From Oribacterium sinus (lineage in GTDB: Bacteria > Bacillota > Clostridia > Lachnospirales > Lachnospiraceae), in contig NZ_JACHHH010000002.1 of assembly GCF_014202695.1 (NCBI RefSeq), positions 186,001-250,000 on the forward strand: DNA of 64,000 nucleotides. Direction: 5' to 3'. The notes beneath the pieces are model-generated. The model was not told where the DNA came from, searched no databases, and saw nothing but the letters and a program-made list of their open reading frames with translations. How positions within the stretch are numbered: the first letter of the stretch is position 1; every line of letters starts with the position of its first letter. Both the position numbers and the translations under genes were made by a program. This document shows, piece after piece, positions 18,726 through 27,146 of the stretch.

Positions 18726-18878
18726 TCTCATTGTTATATAGATTTTTTGAAGTAAATACGGAGAGAAGCAGGAGTATATTGTAGAAAATTTTGCCTATGA
18801 TATGTACGGTTTTTATGTAAAAGCGTTGAGAAAGCAGAGTATTCTTATAAAAAATATCTAAAATAAAGGAGAATTGTA

Positions 18879-20702
18879 ATGAAGAAGAAAAACTTAAAAG
18901 TACAAGTAGCGGCATTGGCTATGACGGGAGCAATTGCAGCAATTCCAATGACTGCCATGGCGGAGGAAACAAACACTACTGTTGCTCCAACGGAAGTGGC
19001 TGTGACGAATACCGGAGGCAATGAGGCAGCAGCTCTAACTAGTGGCGAAGCTCCTGTAGTAGCTGTCGCGGAGGCAGTAATTCCTGCTGCTGCGGAAGCG
19101 GAAACAGTTACAGTAGAGGAAGCGGCAGTGGATCCCGGTACCACTGCACCGAACAATGTGAATACCGTGCTGTCGGAGAATCAAAAGCAGGGAACAGACA
19201 TTTCCACACATGCAGATATTACCCGTGGAGGGCAAGCTAGACCTGTGATTCACTTGGATACCACTGTGACAGCAGAAGATGCCAAGGGAGAGAAGACCAT
19301 TGCGGAAAGCCATCCCGGAGTCGAAGATAATGTAATTACCAGGCTTAAAAACAAAGATGTAGTTCTCCAAGGGGATCTTTCCATCAAAAAGGATGAGAGT
19401 ACAGAAGCTTATGACAGTACCAATACTGCAGCACATCCGGTGAATAAGGAAGATAGCTATTCTCTGAAGGCGGATTTGGATGTGTCTCCAGTGACTAACG
19501 CCATTAATGCATCTGCCGGAATTATACCGGGGTCAAATGATATTTTTGTAAACAATTTAGAGACAGGGCTTCGTTCCACATTTACTTTGGGAGATGACCT
19601 GGAGGGAAGCTTCCATCTCCCAACGGACTTAGAGGATGCCAAGAAGCACTATGAGCTAAGTTCTGCGGATGGAAATCCCATGATTTATCGCATTAATTAT
19701 GGAAAATCTTCTTTTTCCAAGAAGAAAGTAAGCCTTGTTATGGATTTAGATTTAACCCAGATGAAACCGTTGGCGAAGCAAGGCTCTGATGAAAATGCGG
19801 CTAACGAAAGAATCTACGGCAAAGATCCTGTTACCAGTAAAGCATACCCTATTGAAAACTTTAATCCCTCTCCTGCTACAGGAAGACATGCAACTACAAG
19901 TGTTTTTGGAAATTTGCAGGAGCTTATTAACAATTCTGCCCAAAAGATTCAGCTGGTAATGAAAGGATTAAAAATCAATGCCACCTCTTCCAATAGAGTA
20001 GAAACGGAAACGGAGACAGAAAAGAACATTAGCACAGAAGGAAGTATTGCCGGAACTTTAGTAGGATATATGAAGTCTGATTTATGGTATGTTTATTCTT
20101 CCGGTAATACCTCTTATGTTTGGGGGGCAGTGCAAAATGATGCCGGTAGAGACAAGGTATCCGGTCAAGGAAATGACAAGGTTCTTCTTACCGTAAAAAT
20201 GAACACAGTAGAGCCGAAGAGCAATCCGGTGCAGCCTGTAAACCCTGCACAACCGGTAAATCCCGTTAACCCGGAGCAGCCAGCACAGCCGGTAATTCCC
20301 GTAACTCCTGAAACTCCTGCTGTACCAGCTCCTCCTACGAATCCTAGTATTGGCGGAACAAGCAATGGCGGCGGTGGAAGAAGCAGTTCAAGAGTGACTG
20401 TAAGCACTGTCAGCAATGCACCTTCCAATCCCGGAATCGTTTTGGGAGAAAGCCGTCCAACAGCTTCTACACCAGGCGGTGAAGTTTTAGGAGAAAATCG
20501 TGAAACACCTGTAGCGGAAACCGTTGAGAAAAAGCAGGGAACTGTATTGGGAGAATCCCGTCCAAGCGTAAAGGGCGTATCCGACCGAGCATCCGTAGCA
20601 ACCGGAGATTATAACTTTACAGGCCTTTGGGCTTCCCTTTTTGGAATTTCCTTAGCATCCTTGGCAGGCTTTGTGGTTTTGAGCAAGAAGGAGCAGCAGT
20701 AA
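18879..20702 (+). CDS. Surface protein, tandem paralog 2
   Basis: 607 aa, same architecture as the preceding gene: signal peptide (KKKNLKVQVAALAMTG ... AMAEE), Ala/Val-rich head, middle domain, Pro-rich repeats (QPVNPAQPVNPVNPEQP), VLGESR/VLGENR motifs and an almost identical last 50 residues ending KKEQQ. It differs by an insert of about 45 residues in the middle (around GSDENAANERIYGKDPVTS). The middle domains are clearly homologous while the heads have diverged, as expected when surface-exposed parts vary. Function unknown; probably wall-anchored. GGAGAATT precedes the ATG. Confidence 0.8.
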   Translation: MKKKNLKVQVAALAMTGAIAAIPMTAMAEETNTTVAPTEVAVTNTGGNEAAALTSGEAPVVAVAEAVIPAAAEAETVTVEEAAVDPGTTAPNNVNTVLSENQKQGTDISTHADITRGGQARPVIHLDTTVTAEDAKGEKTIAESHPGVEDNVITRLKNKDVVLQGDLSIKKDESTEAYDSTNTAAHPVNKEDSYSLKADLDVSPVTNAINASAGIIPGSNDIFVNNLETGLRSTFTLGDDLEGSFHLPTDLEDAKKHYELSSADGNPMIYRINYGKSSFSKKKVSLVMDLDLTQMKPLAKQGSDENAANERIYGKDPVTSKAYPIENFNPSPATGRHATTSVFGNLQELINNSAQKIQLVMKGLKINATSSNRVETETETEKNISTEGSIAGTLVGYMKSDLWYVYSSGNTSYVWGAVQNDAGRDKVSGQGNDKVLLTVKMNTVEPKSNPVQPVNPAQPVNPVNPEQPAQPVIPVTPETPAVPAPPTNPSIGGTSNGGGGRSSSRVTVSTVSNAPSNPGIVLGESRPTASTPGGEVLGENRETPVAETVEKKQGTVLGESRPSVKGVSDRASVATGDYNFTGLWASLFGISLASLAGFVVLSKKEQQ

Positions 20703-20742
20703 ATAACAAGCCGAAAAATATATAAAACAGCAATAAATGATT

Positions 20743-20785
20743 ACCGTAGTAGAGCAGGTAAAGTGCCGGTTCTACTACGGTTTTC
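20743..20785 (+). terminator. Terminator after surface protein 2
   Basis: 11-bp perfect stem (20743-20753 with 20771-20781), loop 17 nt, then TTTT. Same layout as the terminator after the first paralog, with compensated base changes in the stem (ACCGTAGTAGA instead of ACCGTTGTAGA). Confidence 0.8.
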
Positions 20786-20820
20786 TGAATTCAGCTGTGC
20801 TTTCTTTATATTTTTCCTTA

Positions 20821-21420
20821 GCGAAGAGAAGGACTGTGAAAACAATAAGTGGAAGCGATATGCAATATAGGCATGAAAGAGGATAATCTGAGATTGCAAG
20901 AACTAGCGAGCTCGGAGAAGCGAAGGACTGTAAAAGCCAATAAGCTGAAGCGACAGATGCAGTATAGGCATGAAAGAGGATAATCTGAGATTGCAAGAAC
21001 TAGCGAGCTCAGCGAAGCGAAGGACTGTGAAAACAATAAGTGGAAGCGACAGATGCAGTATAGGTATGAAAGAGAGCAATCTGAGCCCGCCGGTACTTAC
21101 CGAAATCCGGCGAAGTGAAGGACTGTAAAAACCAATAAGTTGAAGCGACAGATGCAGTATAGCATGAAAGAGGGGCAATCTGAGCCCGTCAGTACTTACT
21201 GAAAGCAAGCAAAGCGAAGCTTGAAGTTAGTACTGCTACGAAGGCGAGGTTAGCGGGAGCGTGCCCCGATTTCATGCTGTACTGCATCGGAGCGTCTCTC
21301 ATCAATGAATACAGTCCTTCACTTCTACAAAGGCGAAGTTAGCGGGAACGTGCTCCGATTACATGCCTATACTGCATGGTCGCGCATCCTTATCATTTTC
21401 TCAGACCTTCACCTCATCCC
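20821..21420. repeat. Giant nested palindrome with four ~97-bp tandem left units
   Basis: Four related units, marked by GGACTGT at 20831, 20925, 21022 and 21120, carry GCAGTATAGGCATGAAAGAG-type sequence. The last unit enters a hairpin: arm 21152-21169 pairs with 21270-21287, GGGGCA (21172) with TGCCCC (21262), and the core between holds CTGAGCCC and GCGAGGTTAGCGGGAGC. The right side continues with inverted copies of the outer units (CAGTCCTTCACTT, TGCCTATACTGCAT). Fills the 785-bp gap before ppaC; no credible gene in it. Confidence 0.85.
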
Positions 21421-21487
21421 CCTTCTTGACAGCGCCTGCCTATTGCACTAAGATTTTCCTATGTTGTTAGAAGAAAGAGGAAAGCAA

Positions 21488-23203
21488 ATGGCAGAGAAAA
21501 AATCAAAGATTCCACACAATACAGAAAGGCCGGTTCTGATTACAGGCCACAAGAATCCGGATACGGATTCCATTTGTGCGGCGATTTCTTATTCCCGTTT
21601 GAAGAATAAGATTAACAATACAGACCGGTATATCCCTTGTAGAGCCGGAAATCCCAATGCGGAAACCAGCTTTGTTTTAGAGCATTTTAAGGTGGACGCT
21701 CCTCTTTTATTGGACAATGTAAAAACTCAGGTTTCCGATATTGCCTATCGGAAGACTCCGGGAGTTTCTAAAAATATGTCCTTAAAGCAGGCCTATCAGA
21801 TGATGAGAGACGGTCATGTGGTTACCCTTCCGGCGGTAAACCAAAACGGCATTTTGGAAGGTCTCATTACCATGTCCGATATTGCCAAGTCCTATATGAA
21901 TGTATATGATTCTGCCATCATTTCCACGGCAGAGACTCCTTTTAAAAATATCCTGGAAACCTTGGAAGCAACTCTGATTACCGGAGATGCCAACCGAAAT
22001 TGTCAGGACGGAAAGGTGTTGATTGCGGCAGCCAATCCGGAAATGATGAACTACTATATTGAACCCCATGACATTGTCATCCTGGGAAATAGAGCAGAGA
22101 GCCAGCTTTCCGCCTTGGACAATGGTGCGGATTGTATCATCATTTGCGAAGGCGCCAATGCCTCCCCCACGATTAAAGCCCTGGCGGAGCAAAACGGCAT
22201 GATTATCATGGTAACCTCCTATGATGCTTATACGGCGGCAAGACTGATTAACCAGTCCATCCCCATCAGCTTCTTTATGACGAAGGAAGGCATTTTAAGC
22301 TTCGAAGAAGAGGATACGGTAGATGAAATTAAGGATGTGATGGCGAAGAAGCGGCACAGAGATTTCCCGGTTATCAGTAAGGACGGTCGATATCTGGGTA
22401 TGCTTTCCCGTAGAAATCTTTTAGGTGCCAGTGGAAAACAGGTCATTATGGTGGATCATAATGAGCTGGGACAGGCATTGGACGGTATGGAAAATGCGGA
22501 GATTCTGGAAATCATCGATCATCACAGACTGGGAACCATTCAGACCTTGGGACCGGTGTATTTTAGAAATCAACCTCTGGGTTGTACCAGCACAATTGTG
22601 TACCTGATGTATCAGGAAAATAAAGTGGAAATCGATCCACAAACCGCAGGCTTGATGATGTCCGCCATCATTTCCGATACCCTCCTTTTCCGTTCTCCTA
22701 CCTGCACCAAGACCGATGAGATGGCAGGAAGAGCGTTGGCGGAGATTGCCGGAGTGGATATTGAAAAGTATGCCATGGAAATGTTTTCCGCCGCCTCCGA
22801 TTTAAAGCAGAAGACGGATCGGGAGATTTTCTATCAGGACTTTAAGACCTTTACTGCAGGGGATATTCATTTTGGCGTCAGTCAGGTAAGCTCCTTAAAT
22901 GAAGAAGAGCTTCTTTCCTTAAAGCCCAGACTCTTCCATTTTGCGAAGGAGGCTTTAGGAGAAGAAAATCTGGACATGGCCTTTGTGATGCTCACCAACA
23001 TTTTAAAACAGGATACTCTGCTTCTGGCTGTTGGTCATAGAGCGGATACCCTGATTCAAAATGCCTTTTTGCTGGAGCCCAAGAAGGAAAGTTTTGAATT
23101 TTCCGGAGAAGAGATAGAGGGCTTTACCGCTGTGCTGGAAAATGTGGTTTCCAGAAAGAAACAGCTTATTCCGCCCCTTAGCCTTTATGGGGAGCAGATG
23201 TAA
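21488..23203 (+). CDS. ppaC: Manganese-dependent inorganic pyrophosphatase with CBS and DRTGG domains
   Basis: 571 aa family II pyrophosphatase. The DHH catalytic domain opens with GHKNPDTDS near residue 20 and is split by a regulatory insert: CBS domain 1 (about 70-130), DRTGG domain (about 130-240) and CBS domain 2 (about 240-300). The catalytic domain resumes with the DHH triad in EIIDHHRLG and ends with a DHHA2 domain. CBS-type pyrophosphatases are controlled by adenine nucleotides. The ATG at 21488 is preceded by AAAGAGGAAAG; an earlier in-frame start at 21461 is less likely. hppA at the window end is a second, membrane-bound PPase. Confidence 0.95.
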   Translation: MAEKKSKIPHNTERPVLITGHKNPDTDSICAAISYSRLKNKINNTDRYIPCRAGNPNAETSFVLEHFKVDAPLLLDNVKTQVSDIAYRKTPGVSKNMSLKQAYQMMRDGHVVTLPAVNQNGILEGLITMSDIAKSYMNVYDSAIISTAETPFKNILETLEATLITGDANRNCQDGKVLIAAANPEMMNYYIEPHDIVILGNRAESQLSALDNGADCIIICEGANASPTIKALAEQNGMIIMVTSYDAYTAARLINQSIPISFFMTKEGILSFEEEDTVDEIKDVMAKKRHRDFPVISKDGRYLGMLSRRNLLGASGKQVIMVDHNELGQALDGMENAEILEIIDHHRLGTIQTLGPVYFRNQPLGCTSTIVYLMYQENKVEIDPQTAGLMMSAIISDTLLFRSPTCTKTDEMAGRALAEIAGVDIEKYAMEMFSAASDLKQKTDREIFYQDFKTFTAGDIHFGVSQVSSLNEEELLSLKPRLFHFAKEALGEENLDMAFVMLTNILKQDTLLLAVGHRADTLIQNAFLLEPKKESFEFSGEEIEGFTAVLENVVSRKKQLIPPLSLYGEQM

Positions 23204-23333
23204 GAGAAAAGCCGGACTTTCAGAACGGAAAGTGGACGAGAGAAAAGCCGGACTTGCAGAACGGAAAATGGACGAGAGAAAAGCCGGACTTGCAGAATGG
23301 AAAGTAGGCGAGAGAAAAGCCGGACTTTATGGA
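23203..23333. repeat. 36-bp tandem repeat, about 3.6 copies
   Basis: Units start at 23203, 23239, 23275 and 23311 (partial), each opening AGAGAAAAGCCGGACTT. The first unit begins in the ppaC stop codon. The period is a multiple of three so an ORF runs through, but it has no start context and no family likeness; I treat it as a minisatellite. Confidence 0.88.
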
Positions 23334-23397
23334 AGAAGACCGGAGTAGAAAAAGTGGACTTAAAGTAGGAACATCAAAAAGCGGAAAGGATAGTCTT

Positions 23398-23901
23398 ATG
23401 AATATTTGTTTAATCGGAATGCCCTCCAGCGGGAAAAGCGTCTTAGGGGTATTGCTGGCGAAAAAATTAGGCATGTCCTTTCTGGATATGGATTTGGTGA
23501 TTCAGGAAAAGACCGGACAGTTGCTTCGGGAAATCATTGCGGAGCGGGGAAGGGAGGGCTTTCTCCTTTTGGAAGAGGAAGTGGGAGCAGCGCTCTCCAT
23601 GAACAATACGGTTCTTGCTCCGGGCGGCTCTATTTGCTACGGAAAGAGAGCTATGGAGCATTTACGGGAGACTTCTTTGGTGATTTTCTTGGATGTGCCT
23701 TTTTCCGAGGTGGAAAAAAGAATCGGTGACCCGGTGAAAAGAGGGGTGGCGATTCCCGATGGCTTTACCCTGAAAGACCTATATAACGAAAGAAAGGCCC
23801 TCTACCTTCAATGTGCCCATGAAATTCTGAATGAAGAGGGCTTAAATCCGGAGGAATGTGTAGAAGCTTTGGTTCGTATTGCCAAGAAACACAAACAGTA
23901 G
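23398..23901 (+). CDS. Shikimate-kinase-like P-loop kinase
   Basis: 167 aa. P-loop GMPSSGKS at residues 6-13 and the DMD pair near residue 32 match shikimate kinase (AroK). However the shikimate-binding Arg usually found in the FRxxE motif is absent (here GFLLLEEE), the glycine-rich substrate motif reads LAPGGS, and the lid region has RGVAIPDGFT. The late DLYNERKALYLQCA segment fits AroK. It is therefore a relative whose substrate may not be shikimate; no other aro genes are nearby. GGAAAGGA precedes the ATG at 23398. Confidence 0.7.
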   Translation: MNICLIGMPSSGKSVLGVLLAKKLGMSFLDMDLVIQEKTGQLLREIIAERGREGFLLLEEEVGAALSMNNTVLAPGGSICYGKRAMEHLRETSLVIFLDVPFSEVEKRIGDPVKRGVAIPDGFTLKDLYNERKALYLQCAHEILNEEGLNPEECVEALVRIAKKHKQ

Positions 23902-24020
23902 ATTCCTCATAAAACAGGTTTTTGGGAGAAGCTCAGAAAGCTTCTTTGACAAAAGGTTCAGAAAGCTTCTTTGACCAAAAGCCTAAGAATATAAAAGAAT
24001 TGGCGGAAACAGAGGTTCGT

Positions 24021-26822
24021 ATGGAAAATATCGTACTTGCTTTGCTGGCCCATGTGGACAGAGGAAAGACCAGTCTTTCGGAGGCTCTTCTCTATGAAAG
24101 CGGGAGAATTTCGGAAAAGGGCAGGGTAGACCATGGAGATAGTGTTTTAGACAAGGACAGTCTGGAACGAAAAAAAGGAATTACGATTTATGCGAAAAGC
24201 GTTTATTTTACCAAGGAAAATAAGCGTTTTTTTCTTTTGGATACTCCCGGACATCAGGAGTTTTCCTCGGAGATGGAGCGTTGTCTTGCGGTTATGGACT
24301 ACGGTATCCTGCTGATTGACGGAAATGACGGTATTCAAAAGCGAGAGTTGCAACTCTTTGAAAGAGCGCGAGAGAAGGGAATTCCTCTTTTTTTGGTGGT
24401 AAATAAAATGGACCTTTTCCAAGGGGATAGAGAAGCTTTGTTAAGAGAAATCCAAGAGGCCTTTTCCTGTGAGGGGATTATCAACTTTTCTCCCTATACT
24501 TTTTCCGACTTGGCAAGATTTTTACAGGAAGAGGATTTTGCCCGGATAGTAGCTTCCAAGGAGAATGCAGCTTTAGAACAAAAGGAAGCTCCGGAGAAGA
24601 AGGAGGCTATAGGACAGAAGGCAGTTCCTTCAGAGGATTGTCAGGTTTTTCTGGAAAATCTTGCCGTATTATCCGAAGAGGGAACCGCGAAGTATCTGGA
24701 AAATGGACGGCTTCCCCTTAGCTTTTTGCAGGAAAATATACAGGAGAGAAAGCTTTTTCCTCTTTTCTTCACCTCTGCATTAAAGCAGGAGGGAATCACC
24801 GAACTTTTTTCCTGGATTTTTGCTCTTTGTCAAATGCCGGCCTATAGCGAGGAATTGCGGGGAATTTTATATAAGATTAGCAAAAGTCCGGAAGGAAGAA
24901 GAATCGGAAGAGCGAAGCTTTTGGGGGGAAGCCTTTCCTTACGGCAGGAATGGCGTCCTTCCGAAAAGGCTTTGGAGTTACATTTGGAAGGGGTAGAAGA
25001 GGAGGCTGTAGAGAGCGTAGAGCCGGGAATGCTTTTTACCATGCCGATTTCGGAAAATGCGGGTCTTGGCTATTTCCCGGTGGATGAGCATAGTGAGAAA
25101 GAGAAGGAAGGTTATTTTCCTACCCTTTTATCTCTTGAAGGAGAGGAGATTCTTTTCTATCGAAAGGATTTGGAGGAGCTGCAAAAGGAATTTCCGGAGT
25201 GGGGGATTACCATTTCTTTGGCAGAAAAGCAGGTCACTGCCCAGCTGTCCGGAAATCTGCAAAAAGAACTTCTGACGGATTTGTTTGCCAAGAGGCTGGG
25301 GAAGAAACTGCATTTTTCCAAACCGAAGCTTCGTTATGGGGAAAGTCCCCGTAGAGAAGCCTATGGAAGGGGAGCTGTGCTGGAACCCGGTCACAGGATT
25401 TCTCTGCTTCTTCGCTTAATTCCCAAGGAAGTAGAATTCTTTGGGGAGCAGCAGGAGGCGGGAAAGGGCGAAAAGGATTGTGAGAATAGCAGAAATCCGG
25501 AAAAGAAAAGCATTTTTTCCATAGAGAAAAGAGGAGAGCTACCGGAGGAATGGGTTTCCCGCTTGGAAACTGAGTGGGCAGAGGAGCATTTTCCGGGACC
25601 GCTCCTTTCCGGCCCCTATGAGAACTATGCTTTGGAAATTTCCAACTTAAGCTTTTCTCGAGGCTCCGCTTATTATGTGGACTTTCAGGAGGCGGTGTAT
25701 CAGGCCTTTCGCATGGCTCAAGCTACAGCAGGGGTTCGGCTGTTAATGCCGTATTTTTCCTATGAAATCTCAGCTTCTCAGGAGAAGCTTGGAAAGATTT
25801 TGCAGGAGATTGAAAGACAAAAGGGAAAGCAGGAGGAGCTGCTTTCCGAGGGAGAAAACTATCAGCTACTGGGAAAGATTCCCGGGATAAGCCTTTCGGA
25901 GCTGCAAAGTTTTGTGCAGGGAGAGGGAGAAAGTTTTTCTTTCTCATTTTCCTCTTATCGGGAAATGGAAGAGGAACAAGCCTTAGCAGTATTGGAGGAA
26001 CGTTTCGGGATTCCGTCGGAGGAGCTTCCCCTCACTACTGCAGGAAAACTTTACTATGGGGAAGAGCTTGTTTCCGAGGCGACTTTAGGGCAGGATGGAT
26101 GGGAGGAAAATACTTCCGGCGGAAAATCGGGAGATTCCTCTTCGAAGCTTAACGGTTCCGCTTCTTTACAGCTTAAGAACATAGGGGAGCACTCGGAGAA
26201 AAAGAAAAAGGGCGAAGAAGGTATTTCCTTAGAGGAGGAGCTGAATGCGATTTTTGAAAGAACCTTCGGCCCCTTAAAAAATCGGGGACAGGAAGCTATT
26301 CGTACCGAGCAAAAATTGTTTTTATCCAAGGAGAAGGAAGCTCGCTTGGAGGAAGCCAGAGCCCAGTATGCCAAGAAGGGTAAGAAAAATAAGCGGAAAA
26401 AATTTTTGGTGGACGGCTACAACTTTCTTTTTGCCAAGGAAGAATGGAAGGCACTGGCCCAAATGGATTTGATGGCGGGAAGAGAGCAGATTCTTCCCCT
26501 GCTTTCCGAATATGCGGCATACCATGACGTGGATTTATATTTGATTTTTGATGCCTATCGGGTGAAGAGCAATCCGGGAAAAACTTTGCAGCTGGATTCC
26601 CGAATGCAGGTAATCTTTACGAAGGAAGGAGAATCGGCAGACTTTGCCCTAAGTAGAATGGCCAATGATTTTTCTCAATCTGGCTACCCGGTAGTGGTAG
26701 TCAGCTCTGACCAGGCCGTGCAGATTCAAGGCTTTTCCGGAAAAGGCGCCATTGTGTATTCTTCCAAAGAATTTGCTTTCCAAGTAGAGGAGATGAAGAA
26801 GCGTATTTCCGACTCTCTATAA
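24021..26822 (+). CDS. TetM/EF-G-like translation GTPase fused to C-terminal NYN (YacP/Rae1-type) nuclease domain
   Basis: 933 aa. The N-terminal GTPase has G1 AHVDRGKTS (10-18), KKGITI in switch I, DTPGH (74-78) and NKMD (128-131), in the arrangement of ribosomal protection proteins of the TetM/TetO type. Domains resembling EF-G II to V follow to about residue 700. After a charged linker, residues about 793-933 form a NYN domain: FLVDGYNFLF (D798, N801), LIFDAYR, ESADFALSRM and VVSSDQAVQ. YacP/Rae1 of Bacillus cleaves mRNA in the ribosomal A site. The ATG at 24021 follows AGAGG and matches TetM N-termini; a start at 23922 is possible. Tetracycline resistance is not implied. Confidence 0.85.
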   Translation: MENIVLALLAHVDRGKTSLSEALLYESGRISEKGRVDHGDSVLDKDSLERKKGITIYAKSVYFTKENKRFFLLDTPGHQEFSSEMERCLAVMDYGILLIDGNDGIQKRELQLFERAREKGIPLFLVVNKMDLFQGDREALLREIQEAFSCEGIINFSPYTFSDLARFLQEEDFARIVASKENAALEQKEAPEKKEAIGQKAVPSEDCQVFLENLAVLSEEGTAKYLENGRLPLSFLQENIQERKLFPLFFTSALKQEGITELFSWIFALCQMPAYSEELRGILYKISKSPEGRRIGRAKLLGGSLSLRQEWRPSEKALELHLEGVEEEAVESVEPGMLFTMPISENAGLGYFPVDEHSEKEKEGYFPTLLSLEGEEILFYRKDLEELQKEFPEWGITISLAEKQVTAQLSGNLQKELLTDLFAKRLGKKLHFSKPKLRYGESPRREAYGRGAVLEPGHRISLLLRLIPKEVEFFGEQQEAGKGEKDCENSRNPEKKSIFSIEKRGELPEEWVSRLETEWAEEHFPGPLLSGPYENYALEISNLSFSRGSAYYVDFQEAVYQAFRMAQATAGVRLLMPYFSYEISASQEKLGKILQEIERQKGKQEELLSEGENYQLLGKIPGISLSELQSFVQGEGESFSFSFSSYREMEEEQALAVLEERFGIPSEELPLTTAGKLYYGEELVSEATLGQDGWEENTSGGKSGDSSSKLNGSASLQLKNIGEHSEKKKKGEEGISLEEELNAIFERTFGPLKNRGQEAIRTEQKLFLSKEKEARLEEARAQYAKKGKKNKRKKFLVDGYNFLFAKEEWKALAQMDLMAGREQILPLLSEYAAYHDVDLYLIFDAYRVKSNPGKTLQLDSRMQVIFTKEGESADFALSRMANDFSQSGYPVVVVSSDQAVQIQGFSGKGAIVYSSKEFAFQVEEMKKRISDSL

Positions 26823-26854
26823 TGGAGAAGCCTATTTCTGATTCTATGTAAATT

Positions 26855-27074
26855 AATAAGTAGATGGGGGAGATAGAATTTGATTTTGTGAGATAAATTT
26901 ATGCAGTATAGGTCTGAAATAAGGGGCAGTCTGAGCCCACGGGTTCTTAGCTTTTGTCTTGTAAAAGCTTAGAACCCTTGTAGGGCGAGGCTAGCGGGAG
27001 CGTGCCCCAATTTCAGACCTATACTGCATAAATAGTTTTAAGTAACTCGATTCTATCTCCCTCATCTACTTATT
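26855..27074. repeat. 220-nt nested palindrome, copy of the window's hairpin family
   Basis: Outer arms 26855-26879 and 27050-27074 (25 bp, one mismatch); inner arms 26899-26920 and 27010-27031 (22 bp, perfect); GGGGCA at 26923 with TGCCCC at 27003; internal hairpin 26941-26955 with 26963-26977. The core carries CTGAGCCC and GGCGAGGCTAGCGGGAGC. The T-run after 27069 lets it also terminate the upstream gene. Fills the 324-bp gap. Confidence 0.9.
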
Positions 27075-27146
27075 TTTTATACACTCATTGACGAAATACT
27101 ATTCAGATTTAAGAATTTGAATAGTATAGAGAAATGAGGGTAAAGG

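Noticed and set aside
20165-20428. Minus-strand Gly/Thr collagen-like frame
   Set aside because: Shadow of the Pro-rich repeats of surface protein 2; no start context.
23142-23348. Frame with ERKAGLAERK-type repeats
   Set aside because: Generated by the 36-bp tandem repeat and overlapping the end of ppaC; no independent evidence.
24021-26822. Tetracycline resistance gene tet(M)
   Set aside because: Only the fold is shared; the protein is fused to a nuclease domain and differs widely, so resistance cannot be claimed.
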